From Clostridiales bacterium DTU069 (lineage in GTDB: Bacteria > Bacillota > Clostridia > DSM-8532): a DNA stretch of 64,000 bases. Of the stretch, positions 28,323-38,090 are shown piece by piece. Within the stretch, counting starts at the first letter, position 1, and each line of letters begins with the position of its first letter. Below the pieces are notes generated by a model. That model did not search any database. It had not been told where the DNA came from and saw only the letters and a program-made list of their open reading frames with translations. The translations under genes were made by a program, and so were the position numbers. The DNA lies in contig LFRV01000093.1 of NCBI GenBank assembly GCA_001512485.1, positions 1-64,000 on the forward strand, written 5' to 3'.

Positions 28323-30476
28323 ATGTGGGAAGATTTTTATATCGGCAATAAAGTACTCTGGAATACGGACAGCATAGAAAAGGAAGCAGTTGATGAAATA
28401 TCAACGAGGCTTGGTTTGCCGTCACTGCTTTCAAAAGTGCTTGTAAAAAGAGGATTATATGATACCGAACAGATAATGGCATTTTTAAAACCCGCGGCTA
28501 AAAACCTTAACGATCCTTTTCTGCTTCCGGATATGGATAAAGCAGTTTCAAGGATTATTAACGCGAGGGAAAAAAACGAAAAAGTTATAATATACGGGGA
28601 CTATGATGTGGACGGAGTGACCGCCGTATCTATCCTGTTCGGTTTTTTAAACTCGATTGGGGTTGATGTGTCTTATTATATTCCCGACAGGGTTGATGAG
28701 GGGTATGGAATATCGGAAACAGCAGCCGACTATCTTTCCAACGGCGGTTATGACTTAATGATCACGGTTGACTGCGGAATAACGGCGAAAGACAGAATAG
28801 ACTGCATTGTCAATGAACTCGCGGGAAAAAACCGGAAAATGGATTTTATAATAACCGATCATCATTTGCCCGTCCCGGGCATGATACCGGAAGCAGCTGC
28901 GGTTGTAAATCCGAATCTCGAAAACAGCAGGTATCCGTTTAAGCATCTTTGCGGAGCCGGAATAGCGTTTAAAATCGTGCAGGCTTTATGTAAAGAGCTT
29001 AATATGGCGGATAAATATTTCAACTATGTTGATCTGGCGGCATTGGGCACGGTAGCCGATATTGTCAGTGTTACTGAAGAGAACAGGATAATTGTTTGGG
29101 CGGGCATTGAAAAAATAAAGCGATGTCCAAACCCGGGAATTCTTGCACTTATGAAGGTCTCCGGAATAAACGAGGTTGATTCGCGTAAGCTTGCGTTTAT
29201 ACTGGCCCCAAGACTAAACGCCGCGGGCAGGATGGGTGACGCATCAAGGGCGGTAAAGCTTTTAACGGAAAATGACGCGCTGCTTATCGAAAAAATTGCA
29301 AAAGACCTTAATACGGAGAACATAACCCGTCAAAGAACCCAGGAAGAAATATATAAAAAAGCAGTAGAATCAATAGAATCCGACAGCAAATATTCCGCGG
29401 AAAAAGTATTAGTGGTTCACGGTGAAGACTGGCATCACGGAGTTATCGGAATTGTTGCTTCAATGCTCGCCGAACGGTATTACAAACCTTGTTTTGTGCT
29501 TTCGGTATCGGGTGATATTGCCAAAGGATCGGCAAGAAGCATAGAAGGGTTTAATATATATTCGGCAATGGAATACTGCGCGGATTTATTCATCAAATAT
29601 GGCGGTCATAAACAAGCGGGCGGGATAACAATGAGAACGGGCGATATAAACGAATTCCGCCGCAGAGTAAACATTTATGCCGAAAGTACGAGTTTTTCAT
29701 TAGTCCCGGCCATCGACATAGATGCCGAGGCCGAGCCGCATGAAATAAACATTGAAGCCGCAAACGCAATAATGGCATTGGCCCCTTTTGGCGAAGGAAA
29801 CGAACCTCCGGTGTTCAGCGTGAAAGGTATGACGGTAATAAATAAAAAGCATGTCGGCGGTAACGGAGAACATTTAGTTCTCGGCCTTCATTCGAAAGGT
29901 TGCAACTTCAACGCCGTGTGCTTCGGAATGGGTGATCTTGAGCCTTGTATCCGTTTAAATAAGGATATAGATTTGGTTTTTACGATAGGAATCGACAGGT
30001 TTATGGGAAAAGCCGATGTTCGACTTTTTGTCAAGGCTATAAGGACAACGGAAAACAATCTTAAAAGAAACAAAATACTGTTGAAAGCGGCGGAAAAAGT
30101 TGGATGTCTTGATTATAGCCGTGATTGGATTTATAATGTTATCAATAACCAATTGGTAAACCGTGACGATATAAGGCTTTCAAGAGAAGAACTTATAAGT
30201 TTGTACCGTTTCCTTTGTAATTCTGGCTCAGGAACATTAACTGACGGCCAGTTGTTTTGCCTCGCTGAGGAATTGAGCCAGGGAAATATAAAAATGAATT
30301 ACTTTAAGCTGCTGGCAGGAATGCATGTGCTGGATCAGTTGGGTATCATCGGTTTTTCCTGCCCGGCAAATGGAAAATACGGCGTGCGGGTTCTTAAGTC
30401 AACTCAAAAGGCTTCACTTGAAGATTCGGCGCTGTATTCGTATTTGCAGTCATTGCAGCAGGCGGTGAATGAATGA
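28323..30476 (+). CDS. recJ: Single-stranded-DNA-specific exonuclease RecJ
   Basis: 717 aa. DHH motifs: YGDYDVDGVTAVSIL near residue 90, VDCGITA, and ITDHHLPV near 180. DHHA1 motif YGGHKQAGGIT near 430. RecJ degrades ssDNA 5'-3' in recombination and repair. ATG at 28323 with GGGGAG ahead is preferred to TTG at 28311. An additional C-terminal domain of about 150 residues follows the OB region, as in Clostridial/Bacillus RecJ. The last codons overlap the rel start. Confidence 0.95.
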   Translation: MWEDFYIGNKVLWNTDSIEKEAVDEISTRLGLPSLLSKVLVKRGLYDTEQIMAFLKPAAKNLNDPFLLPDMDKAVSRIINAREKNEKVIIYGDYDVDGVTAVSILFGFLNSIGVDVSYYIPDRVDEGYGISETAADYLSNGGYDLMITVDCGITAKDRIDCIVNELAGKNRKMDFIITDHHLPVPGMIPEAAAVVNPNLENSRYPFKHLCGAGIAFKIVQALCKELNMADKYFNYVDLAALGTVADIVSVTEENRIIVWAGIEKIKRCPNPGILALMKVSGINEVDSRKLAFILAPRLNAAGRMGDASRAVKLLTENDALLIEKIAKDLNTENITRQRTQEEIYKKAVESIESDSKYSAEKVLVVHGEDWHHGVIGIVASMLAERYYKPCFVLSVSGDIAKGSARSIEGFNIYSAMEYCADLFIKYGGHKQAGGITMRTGDINEFRRRVNIYAESTSFSLVPAIDIDAEAEPHEINIEAANAIMALAPFGEGNEPPVFSVKGMTVINKKHVGGNGEHLVLGLHSKGCNFNAVCFGMGDLEPCIRLNKDIDLVFTIGIDRFMGKADVRLFVKAIRTTENNLKRNKILLKAAEKVGCLDYSRDWIYNVINNQLVNRDDIRLSREELISLYRFLCNSGSGTLTDGQLFCLAEELSQGNIKMNYFKLLAGMHVLDQLGIIGFSCPANGKYGVRVLKSTQKASLEDSALYSYLQSLQQAVNE

Positions 30477-32667
30477 CGGTGGTTTCATGATTGGGCAGTA
30501 CAAAAGGCTATTAACAAAACTGGATTACATCGGTAAAGATTTGAACCTGGAATTGATTGATAAGGCGTACCATTTTGCGATGGAAGCCCACAAAGGTCAA
30601 AAAAGAAGTTCCGGAGATCCTTTTGTAACGCATCCGCTTGAGGTTGCCATTATACTTGCGGATATGGAAATGGATATAACCACGATTGTAGCGGGTATAC
30701 TTCATGATACCGTTGAGGACACTAACCTGACCTATGAAGAAACGTTAAAGCATTTCGGGCAGGAAGTCGCAGATCTGGTTGAAGGAGTCACAAAGCTTAC
30801 CAAGCTTCCATATACCACGAAACAGGAAGTTCAGGCCGAAAACTTCCGCAAGATGTTCCTTGCGATGTCGAAGGACATACGTGTTATAATCATTAAGCTC
30901 GCCGACCGTTTGCACAATATGCGCACATTGAAATACAAGCCGAAGGAAAAACAACTTGAGATAGCGCGTGAAACGCTTGATATATATGCTCCTCTTGCAC
31001 ACCGCCTCGGTATTTACAAAATAAAATGGGAGCTTGAAGATCTGAGCCTGCGTTACCTGGACGAGAAAAGATATTATGACCTTGTCGAAAAGATAGCGAA
31101 AAAGCGCAAAGAACGCGAAGAATATATTGACAGAATAATAAAAAACGTTTCAGAAAAAGCGAAAGAACTTGATATAAAGACTCATATCGAAGGCAGGCCG
31201 AAGCATTTCTACAGTATATATAACAAAATGATCAACCAGCACAGGGATTTGGAACAGATATATGATTTGTTCGCAATACGCGTAATTGTCGATACGGTTA
31301 AGGATTGTTACGCTGTTCTTGGCCTTGTGCATGAACTGTATAAACCGATACCGGGAAGATTCAAGGATTATATTTCGATGCCGAAACCGAATATGTACCA
31401 ATCGCTTCATTCAACCCTCATAGGACCGGAAGGGATTCCGTTCGAAGTGCAGATCCGGACATGGGAAATGCATAGAGTCGCGGAAGTAGGAATAGCGGCT
31501 CATTGGAGATATAAAGAGGGTGTAAAGCAGGATGACGACCTGGACAACAAACTGGCCTGGCTGCGCCAATTGCTTGACTGGCAAAAAGAAACGCAGGACC
31601 CGGATGAATTCATGGAAAACCTGAAAATTGACCTGTTTACCGACGAAGTGTTTGTATTTACTCCGAAGGGTGATGTTAAATGCCTGAAAGCCGGGTCTAC
31701 GTTGATTGATTTTGCTTACTCGATACACAGTGCAATCGGAAACAGTATGATTGGCGCAAAGGTAAACGGAAGAATAGAATCGTTGGATTATGAATTGAAT
31801 AACGGCGATATCGTGGAAATTATCACATCGTCCGCAAGTAAAGGACCAAGCCGTGACTGGCTAAAAAAAGTAAAAACTTCCCAGGCGAGAAATAAAATAA
31901 AACAATGGTTTAAAAAGGAAAAGCGCGAGGAGAACATAGAACGCGGCAAAGATCTTTTTGAAAAAGAGCTTAAAAAGATGCGGATATCGCCGCAACAGTT
32001 GTTAAAACAGGAGTTTGTTGAACCTGCGCTTAAAAAATATAATTTTAACAGCCTTGATGATATGTATGCCGCAATAGGCCTTGACGCGATATCCAGCCGA
32101 AAAGTTATCTCAAGGCTTAATGATGAATACCGTAAATCTCTTCCTCCTGAAGAACAGAAAAAACTCCTGCTTGAAACCGGAAAAGAACAGGAAAGAAAGA
32201 AAAGGGAGCTTAAAAAACCTGAAAGCGGTGTAATTGTGAAGGGGGTAGACAATTGCCTCGTCCGTCTGTCAAAATGCTGCAATCCAGTTCCGGGCGACAG
32301 AATAATCGGTTACATTACAAGGGGAAGGGGAGTCTCGGTTCACCGCGATGACTGCATTAATGTGAAAAACGCTGCCGACGGTGATGAAAGGCTGATTGAA
32401 GTCAGTTGGTATAAAGGAAAGTCCGCGTCATACCAAACCGATTTGACAATTAAAGCTCACGACCGGACCCAACTGCTGATGGAAATAACTAACGTAATAG
32501 GCGATGCGGGCATACCGCTTAAAGCCATTAACGCAAGGACAACAAAAGACAATGTTGCGATGATGCACCTTACCGTGGAAATAACAGATACCGAACAGCT
32601 TGAAAAGATAATAAACAGGATAAAACGGGTTCAGAATGTTTTTGAAATTACAAGAAATAACAGGTGA
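30469..32667 (+). CDS. relA: Bifunctional (p)ppGpp synthetase/hydrolase Rel
   Basis: 732 aa. Domains in order: HD hydrolase (VAGILHDTVEDT near residue 70), synthetase (YDLFAIRVIVDTVKDCY and MPKPNMYQSLHST, about 240-320), TGS (DEVFVFTPKGDVKCL near 390), zinc-finger region (CCNPVPGDRIIGYITRG near 600), ACT (about 655-730). It sets the stringent response. A start 18 nt later (30487) is also possible. Overlap with recJ implies translational coupling. Confidence 0.95.
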   Translation: MNDGGFMIGQYKRLLTKLDYIGKDLNLELIDKAYHFAMEAHKGQKRSSGDPFVTHPLEVAIILADMEMDITTIVAGILHDTVEDTNLTYEETLKHFGQEVADLVEGVTKLTKLPYTTKQEVQAENFRKMFLAMSKDIRVIIIKLADRLHNMRTLKYKPKEKQLEIARETLDIYAPLAHRLGIYKIKWELEDLSLRYLDEKRYYDLVEKIAKKRKEREEYIDRIIKNVSEKAKELDIKTHIEGRPKHFYSIYNKMINQHRDLEQIYDLFAIRVIVDTVKDCYAVLGLVHELYKPIPGRFKDYISMPKPNMYQSLHSTLIGPEGIPFEVQIRTWEMHRVAEVGIAAHWRYKEGVKQDDDLDNKLAWLRQLLDWQKETQDPDEFMENLKIDLFTDEVFVFTPKGDVKCLKAGSTLIDFAYSIHSAIGNSMIGAKVNGRIESLDYELNNGDIVEIITSSASKGPSRDWLKKVKTSQARNKIKQWFKKEKREENIERGKDLFEKELKKMRISPQQLLKQEFVEPALKKYNFNSLDDMYAAIGLDAISSRKVISRLNDEYRKSLPPEEQKKLLLETGKEQERKKRELKKPESGVIVKGVDNCLVRLSKCCNPVPGDRIIGYITRGRGVSVHRDDCINVKNAADGDERLIEVSWYKGKSASYQTDLTIKAHDRTQLLMEITNVIGDAGIPLKAINARTTKDNVAMMHLTVEITDTEQLEKIINRIKRVQNVFEITRNNR

Positions 32668-32797
32668 TGGCTGAAACAATGTTCCGCACCGGCTATCTAT
32701 AAGGTCCGGAGGAGAATATATTTTGGCACTGTTTTATTTTTATCGGTTTACGGGAGTTAACAGGAACTTTACAATAACTATATGGGAGAGGATACGC

Positions 32798-33250
32798 GTG
32801 CGAGCTGTAGTACAAAGAGTAACAAAATCAAAAGTGACGGTTGGACAGGAAACAGCCGGAAACATACAAAAAGGTCTTGTTGTGATGCTTGGTGTAGGCA
32901 GGGAAGACACTCGAAGCGATATTGAATATCTAGCTAACAAAATAGTAAACCTTAGAGTGTTTGAAGATGAAAACGGAAAAATGAATCTTTCAGTTTTGGA
33001 TATAAATGGTGAATTGCTTGTTGTTTCTCAATTTACTTTATACGGGGACTGCCGAAAAGGCAACCGCCCCAGCTTCACAAGCGCAGCGGCATTGGACGAA
33101 GCAAACCGGATGTACAGGGAATTTGTAAATTATATAAAAAACAATTACCCGATAAAAGTGGAAGAAGGGGTTTTCCAGGCGTCAATGCTGTTGGAGATCC
33201 ACAATGACGGTCCGGTAACTATCCTGCTTGACAGTAAAAAAACATTTTAA
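32798..33250 (+). CDS. dtd: D-aminoacyl-tRNA deacylase
   Basis: 150 aa. [13 protein letters not shown] at the N-terminus, the catalytic [17 protein letters not shown] and the C-terminal GPVTILLDS (cis-Pro motif) identify DTD, which removes D-amino acids and Gly from tRNAs. GTG at 32798 is the family-conform start with GGGAGAGG ahead; an ATG-less upstream extension to 32723 is not conserved-looking. It follows rel, as in many Firmicutes. Confidence 0.95.
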   Translation: MRAVVQRVTKSKVTVGQETAGNIQKGLVVMLGVGREDTRSDIEYLANKIVNLRVFEDENGKMNLSVLDINGELLVVSQFTLYGDCRKGNRPSFTSAAALDEANRMYREFVNYIKNNYPIKVEEGVFQASMLLEIHNDGPVTILLDSKKTF

Positions 33251-33279
33251 ACACCGGAAAAGAAAACAAAGGAGGAGCC

Positions 33280-33912
33280 ATGATTATAGAGTGTATTTCA
33301 GGCGGGCTTGTAAATTCAAATGTGTACGTCGTGGCCGGGAACAGCGGAGGAGTAATAATAGATTGCGGCTGTCCTGCCGAGAGAATTATTGAAGCAGTTA
33401 AAAAGACCGGGATTGATATAAAAGATGTAATACTGACGCATGGCCATTTCGATCATATGTATTATATTGATTCAATACGGGAGCTTGCCGGCATGAGAAT
33501 CCATATTCACAAAAACGATGCGGATTTTTTGACTGATCCGGTTAAAAGTGGGCTTATGTTTTTACACAGGCGCGGTGCAAAAAGTATAAACCCGGCCGAT
33601 AATTTGCTTGATGACGGCGATATCCTTAAAATCGGCGATCTGGAACTGAAAATCCTGCATACTCCCGGTCATACTCCCGGAAGCATTTGCATCCTGGTTG
33701 TAAATAATGTTTTTACCGGCGATACGCTTTTTCATACTTCAATCGGAAGGACGGATTTTCCGGGCGGTTCACATAAAGATATTGTTAAATCAATCAAAAA
33801 CAAGCTTTTTACGCTTCCGGAAGATACCGTGGTTTATCCCGGACACGGCGAGCCTACCGATATTGGGCATGAAAAGAGAAACAATCCTTTTGTTTTGAAT
33901 AATATAAATTGA
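33280..33912 (+). CDS. MBL-fold metallo-hydrolase (glyoxalase II-like)
   Basis: 210 aa. The zinc motif THGHFDHMYYI, then TPGHTPGSICI, GDTLFHTSIGRTDFPGG and VYPGHGEPT are the ordered metal ligands of the metallo-beta-lactamase fold, closest to the YcbL/glyoxalase II-like subgroup found after rel-dtd in Clostridia. Substrate unknown. Ribosome site AAAGGAGGAG. Confidence 0.88.
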   Translation: MIIECISGGLVNSNVYVVAGNSGGVIIDCGCPAERIIEAVKKTGIDIKDVILTHGHFDHMYYIDSIRELAGMRIHIHKNDADFLTDPVKSGLMFLHRRGAKSINPADNLLDDGDILKIGDLELKILHTPGHTPGSICILVVNNVFTGDTLFHTSIGRTDFPGGSHKDIVKSIKNKLFTLPEDTVVYPGHGEPTDIGHEKRNNPFVLNNIN

Positions 33913-33937
33913 CAAAAAGACATTGAAAAGCTATTAT
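33909..33937 (+). promoter_or_regulatory. Promoter of the ABC importer operon
   Basis: -35 TTGACA (33909-33914, overlapping the preceding stop codon), 17-nt spacer, -10 TATTAT (33932-33937). Confidence 0.65.
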
Positions 33938-33982
33938 TATTTTATTATTTTAATTAGTACGGGAGTACGGGAGGATGGTAGT

Positions 33983-34960
33983 ATGAGAAAACTTTTTATT
34001 GTTGTCGTTTTATGCTGCATATTAGTCATTTCAGGGTGCGCAGCAGGAAGCACAGGAAGTACGGGCAAGGAAGCGTATTCAATAGGCATAATCCAGTTGG
34101 TTGAACATGTCGCTCTTGATTCCGCAAGGGAAGGTTTCATCAATGCATTAAAAGACAACGGTTATGTTGACGGGCAGAATGTCACAATCGACATTCAAAA
34201 CGCCCAGGGGGATCAAAGCAACTTATCAACCATCAGCGACCGGTTTGTAAGCAACAAGGTAGACCTTATATTGGGCATTGCCACACCGGCTGTACAGGCT
34301 ATCGCGGGAAAAACCACGGAAATTCCCATACTCGGAACAGCCGTGACGGACTATGTTGTAGCAAAGCTTGTGGATTCAAATGAGGCCCCGGGAGGAAATG
34401 TCAGCGGGACAACCGATATGAATCCGGTAAAGGAACAAATTGATTTATTGGTTAAACTTGTTCCTGATGCAAAAACAGTAGGCGTGCTGTACAATTCAAG
34501 CGAAGACAACTCAATTCTTCAGGCGAAGATGGCTAAAGAAGCGATTGAAGCACTTGGTCTTTCATATGTTGAAGTAACCGTTACAAATACGAATGAAGTA
34601 CAGCAGGCAACACAGTCAATAGTCGAAAGGTGCGACGCGATATACATCCCTACCGATAACACTTTTGCGTCGTCCATGCCGGTTGTCCATGGGGTTACGT
34701 CCCAATCAAAAACACCCGTCATATGCGGTGAATCGGGTATGGTCAGAAGCGGCGGGCTCGCAACGCTGGGTATTAACTACTATGATCTCGGTTACCAGAC
34801 AGGACTTATGGCGATAAGAATCCTGAAAGGGGAAGCTGAACCGGCGACTATGCCAATTGAATCGGCAAGCGGTTTTGATTTCGCGATTAACGGCAAAGTC
34901 GCTGAAGAAATAGGTATTGAAATACCTGACGACTTGAAGGAATACATATTTTATGAATAG
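33983..34960 (+). CDS. ABC importer substrate-binding lipoprotein (COG2984 type)
   Basis: 325 aa. Signal peptide MRKLFIVVVLCCILVISGC with lipobox ISGC, so anchored at the outer face of the membrane. The body (VEHVALDSAREGFINALKDNGY, then VLYNSSEDNS) is that of the ABC_sub_bind family; characterised relatives include the tryptophan-binding TrpX. ATG at 33983 has GGGAGGA upstream and begins the signal peptide exactly. First gene of a three-gene importer; ligand not determinable. Confidence 0.88.
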   Translation: MRKLFIVVVLCCILVISGCAAGSTGSTGKEAYSIGIIQLVEHVALDSAREGFINALKDNGYVDGQNVTIDIQNAQGDQSNLSTISDRFVSNKVDLILGIATPAVQAIAGKTTEIPILGTAVTDYVVAKLVDSNEAPGGNVSGTTDMNPVKEQIDLLVKLVPDAKTVGVLYNSSEDNSILQAKMAKEAIEALGLSYVEVTVTNTNEVQQATQSIVERCDAIYIPTDNTFASSMPVVHGVTSQSKTPVICGESGMVRSGGLATLGINYYDLGYQTGLMAIRILKGEAEPATMPIESASGFDFAINGKVAEEIGIEIPDDLKEYIFYE

Positions 34961-34986
34961 ACACGAATTGGAAGTGAATTGATCTT

Positions 34987-35880
34987 ATGTTGGAGATACT
35001 TTTAGGGGCGGTCACTCTTGGTCTTCTATGGGCGGTAATGACAATCGGTGTATATATTACATACAGGATATTGAATATTGCCGATCTTACGGTTGAAGGC
35101 AGCATCACGATGGGTGCTGCCATTGCCGCATCGTTAATATCAAAAGGCGTAAATCCTTATTTGGCCACATTGTTGGCGTTGTTCGGCGGAATGGCCGCAG
35201 GGCTTGTTACGGGGCTTCTGCATACGAAGCTCCGGATACCGCCTCTTTTGTCCGGAATTTTAACTATGATAGCCCTTTATTCGGTTAACCTGCGTATTAT
35301 GGGAAGAGCAAACATTTCTCTTTTAAGGGTTGATACCGTATATACCGTATTTTACAATTTCGGACTTAACCGAACTCTATCTGTTGTGGTTCTTGGCTTT
35401 TTATGCGTTCTCGGTCTGATATGCATATTGTATTGGTTTTTTGGCACGGAAATCGGCTGTGGGGTCCGTGCCACGGGCAATAATCCGCAAATGGCCAGGG
35501 CTCAGGGAATAAATACAAGAAGTATGATTATACTCGGCCTTGTTATAAGTAACGGCCTTGTAGCGCTCAGCGGCGCGCTGATTTCACAAAGCCAGGGTTT
35601 CGCCGATGTTCAGATGGGCATAGGCTCGATTGTCATAGGTCTTGCTTCCGTTATTATCGGAGAGGTACTTTTCAGCAGAACAAGTTTTTTCAGTATTCTT
35701 ATATCTTTGGCTCTTGGCGCGATTACTTACCGTATTATAATTGCAATTGTTTTGAAAATGGGAATGCCCGCAAACGACTTGAAACTCTTTACTGCAATAA
35801 CGGTTGCCGTAGCGCTGTCGCTGCCGATGTTCAGAGCATATCTTTCCCCTGTGAAAAGATCATTGAGGGAGGATGAATAA
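34987..35880 (+). CDS. ABC importer permease (COG4120 type)
   Basis: 297 aa with eight or more membrane helices. ADLTVEGSITMGAAIAA near the N-terminus, GCGVRATGNNPQMARAQGIN near residue 165 and LISQSQGFADVQMGIG identify the LivH-like permease of uncharacterised (TrpX-associated) importers. The stop and the ATPase start are adjacent (35880/35881). Confidence 0.88.
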   Translation: MLEILLGAVTLGLLWAVMTIGVYITYRILNIADLTVEGSITMGAAIAASLISKGVNPYLATLLALFGGMAAGLVTGLLHTKLRIPPLLSGILTMIALYSVNLRIMGRANISLLRVDTVYTVFYNFGLNRTLSVVVLGFLCVLGLICILYWFFGTEIGCGVRATGNNPQMARAQGINTRSMIILGLVISNGLVALSGALISQSQGFADVQMGIGSIVIGLASVIIGEVLFSRTSFFSILISLALGAITYRIIIAIVLKMGMPANDLKLFTAITVAVALSLPMFRAYLSPVKRSLREDE

Positions 35881-36675
35881 ATGCTTATCGTAAATGGTTT
35901 GACAAAAATATTCAATATAGGTACGGTAAATGAAAATGTAGCGCTGAAGGATGTAAGTTTCTCGCTTGAAGAGGGTGATTTCGTCACTCTGATAGGCGGG
36001 AACGGATCCGGCAAATCAACGCTGCTTAACTGCATAGCGGGCGTATACCCGGTGGAGCAAGGTTCTATAATAATAGACGGCTCGGATGTTACAAAGCTTA
36101 ACGAGCATAAACGCGCCGGGATGCTTGGGCGTGTTTTCCAGGACCCGATGCTTGGAACGGCGTCAAATATGGGGATAGAGGAAAACCTCGCGCTTGCACT
36201 CAGAAGAGGACAGCGCCGGACATTAAGATGGGGAATAAGCAACAGGGAACGCGAACAATACAAAAAGCTGCTGAAAAAGCTGGACCTTGGCCTCGAAGAC
36301 AGGTTAGGCACAAAAGTCGGGCTGCTTTCGGGAGGACAGCGGCAGGCTCTTACTTTGGTAATGGCAACGCTTAAAAAACCGCGCCTTTTGCTTCTTGATG
36401 AACATACATCCGCTCTTGATCCGAAAACAGCGCAAATGGTGCTTGAGATCAGTGATCAGTTTATCCGCGAAAGCCGTATTACAACCCTTATGGTTACACA
36501 TAATATGCGCGACGCTATAAAATTCGGAAACCGGTTAATAATGATGCATAACGGCCGAATCATACTGGATATCCGCGACGAAGATAAGCAGAAGCTTACC
36601 ATAGAAGACTTGCTGAAACGCTTCGGAAAGGCCAGCGGCGAGGAATTTAACAACGATACCGCGCTTCTTTCGTAA
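35881..36675 (+). CDS. ABC importer ATP-binding protein (COG1101 type)
   Basis: 264 aa. Walker A GGNGSGKST (about 37-45), Q-loop in RVFQDPMLGTASN, signature LLSGGQRQALTLVMA, Walker B LLLLDEHTSALDP and H-loop VTHNMRDA are all present. It powers the permease encoded immediately upstream. A stem-loop follows. Confidence 0.93.
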   Translation: MLIVNGLTKIFNIGTVNENVALKDVSFSLEEGDFVTLIGGNGSGKSTLLNCIAGVYPVEQGSIIIDGSDVTKLNEHKRAGMLGRVFQDPMLGTASNMGIEENLALALRRGQRRTLRWGISNREREQYKKLLKKLDLGLEDRLGTKVGLLSGGQRQALTLVMATLKKPRLLLLDEHTSALDPKTAQMVLEISDQFIRESRITTLMVTHNMRDAIKFGNRLIMMHNGRIILDIRDEDKQKLTIEDLLKRFGKASGEEFNNDTALLS

Positions 36676-36721
36676 AGGTCTTCCCGCCCTTATTAATTTA
36701 TGGTTTGACAAACCGTTTCGC

Positions 36722-36748
36722 AGCGCCGCATGCCTATGCGGCGTTGTT
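36722..36748 (+). terminator. Probable terminator after the ABC operon
   Basis: CGCCGCAT (36724-36731) pairs with ATGCGGCG (36736-36743) around GCCT; the tail TTGTTTAAATT is only moderately U-rich. Confidence 0.55.
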
Positions 36749-36808
36749 TAAATTAATAAGCAGTTTATCAAGTTGCTTAAATACGCATATTCAGAAAGGC
36801 TGGATTAA

Positions 36809-37303
36809 ATGAATAACGTAATATTAATAGGTATGCCCGGAGCAGGCAAAAGCACAATAGGTGTTTTACTCGCAAAAACAATAAATTACCGGTTTATAGA
36901 TACGGATTTGGTTATACAGCGCAAATACGGAATGCTGCTGAAAGATATTATAGCTCAGCGAGGAATGGAAGAATTTCTTACGATTGAGGAGCGGGAAACA
37001 ATCGGCCTTGATGCTGTTCAAAGCGTTATTGCCACCGGGGGAAGTATTGTTTTAAAAGAAAAAGCGATGGCTCATTTAAAGCGTATCGGTACTGTTGTTT
37101 ATCTTCAATTGCCTTTTCTCGAACTTGAAAAACGGGTAAAGAATATAACTACTCGCGGTATTGTAATGAAAAAAGACCAGATGTTTTATGATGTATATAA
37201 AGAAAGAATCCCGTTGTATGAAAAATACGCGGATATAACGGTATACTGTTCGGAAAAAACAATGGAACAGATCGTTGAATTAATATCGGCAAAGGTTTTA
37301 TGA
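36809..37303 (+). CDS. aroK: Shikimate kinase
   Basis: 164 aa P-loop kinase: GMPGAGKSTIG (Walker A, residues 8-18), DTDLVIQRKYG with the shikimate-binding Asp, and VIATGGSIVLKEKA. It phosphorylates shikimate in aromatic amino acid synthesis. Two differences from standard AroK: the lid arginine region reads KNITTRGIV, and no other aro genes are adjacent, so a related small-molecule kinase cannot be excluded. Confidence 0.82.
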   Translation: MNNVILIGMPGAGKSTIGVLLAKTINYRFIDTDLVIQRKYGMLLKDIIAQRGMEEFLTIEERETIGLDAVQSVIATGGSIVLKEKAMAHLKRIGTVVYLQLPFLELEKRVKNITTRGIVMKKDQMFYDVYKERIPLYEKYADITVYCSEKTMEQIVELISAKVL

Positions 37304-37392
37304 ATTCTTTCGAAGAGGACAAAACAGGGCACAATCCCATAAACGTAAACATAAGATGATATCGGAAAAATTTTTTAACAGGGAGTGAGCCC

Positions 37393-37809
37393 ATGAACGG
37401 TTGTATATGCCGAATGCAGCATCAATATTCATATATTACCGAATGCCCGTATGCTTATACATGCCCGATGAGAAACCAATGCCCGGTATGCCCGCACCGG
37501 GAAGAACAACCGGCTCAGTCAGAAACAGTTTATTATCAAAATACCGGCGCAGATAACTGGTTTAGAGAACAAATGTGTATGCCCGCTAATCAATACCAAA
37601 GCGGCGATTTTGAAGAATACGGCCATAACAATCTGTACTCTTACGAAAACATATACAGCGGCTACAGCAGTAAGTATCCTTTTTATGATTCCGTAAACTA
37701 TATGTATATGGATCCGCGGGAGAACATTACAAGCCCCTGGGATAACAACAGAAGGTTTGAGAACAATTTGACTAATGAGATATATTTGCCCGAACGGCCC
37801 TTTGGATAA
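37393..37809 (+). CDS. Tyr- and Cys-rich hypothetical protein
   Basis: 138 aa, not recognised. The N-terminal 40 residues carry eight Cys in ICRMQHQY.., CPYAYTCPMRNQCPVCPHRE, which could bind metal or crosslink. The rest is rich in Tyr, Asn and Ser (YSYENIYSGYSSKYPFYDSV). No signal peptide or membrane helix. Composition recalls spore-coat proteins, so a coat role is a guess. Ribosome site GGGAGTGAG. Confidence 0.6.
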   Translation: MNGCICRMQHQYSYITECPYAYTCPMRNQCPVCPHREEQPAQSETVYYQNTGADNWFREQMCMPANQYQSGDFEEYGHNNLYSYENIYSGYSSKYPFYDSVNYMYMDPRENITSPWDNNRRFENNLTNEIYLPERPFG

Positions 37810-37881
37810 AATAACGTAGCGTATTAAAAACCTGCTTTATGACAGCCGGTAAACAGCGCGTAACCAAAAAACCCGAACATA

Positions 37882-37905
37882 ACCGCATACCTGCCGGAAC
37901 GCGGC
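37882..37905. repeat. Diverged copy of the REP-like palindrome
   Basis: Positions 37882-37905 resemble 27581-27604 (shared GCCGGAACGCGGC/ACCGGAACGCGGC core, then AGC), and about 15 bases on the left also align (ACCCGAA). It sits just before the dctP promoter. Confidence 0.5.
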
Positions 37906-37932
37906 AGCGTTGAAATTATATCAAAAATTGCC

Positions 37933-37961
37933 TTGACATGAAATGTTTCGGCAAATATAAT
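37933..37961 (+). promoter_or_regulatory. Strong promoter of the TRAP operon
   Basis: Perfect -35 TTGACA (37933-37938), 17-nt spacer, perfect -10 TATAAT (37956-37961). The leader to dctP is about 125 nt and contains CCCCCTACGGGTTTTTTTT (38040-38059), a short hairpin with a T run that could act as an attenuator. Confidence 0.85.
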
Positions 37962-38090
37962 AAAAGTGTAGGATGGTAAGATGGAAGCAAACTTTATAAC
38001 TGTTATTATGCGGAAAATTCTATATTTGTTTCCTGATAGCCCCCTACGGGTTTTTTTTATTGCTTTTTTATTAATTAAGGAGGGAAAACC

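Noticed and set aside
38040-38059. Short CCC-CTAC-GGG plus T run as a riboswitch expression platform
   Set aside because: The stem is only three base pairs and no aptamer fold was recognised upstream; mentioned only as a possible weak attenuator.
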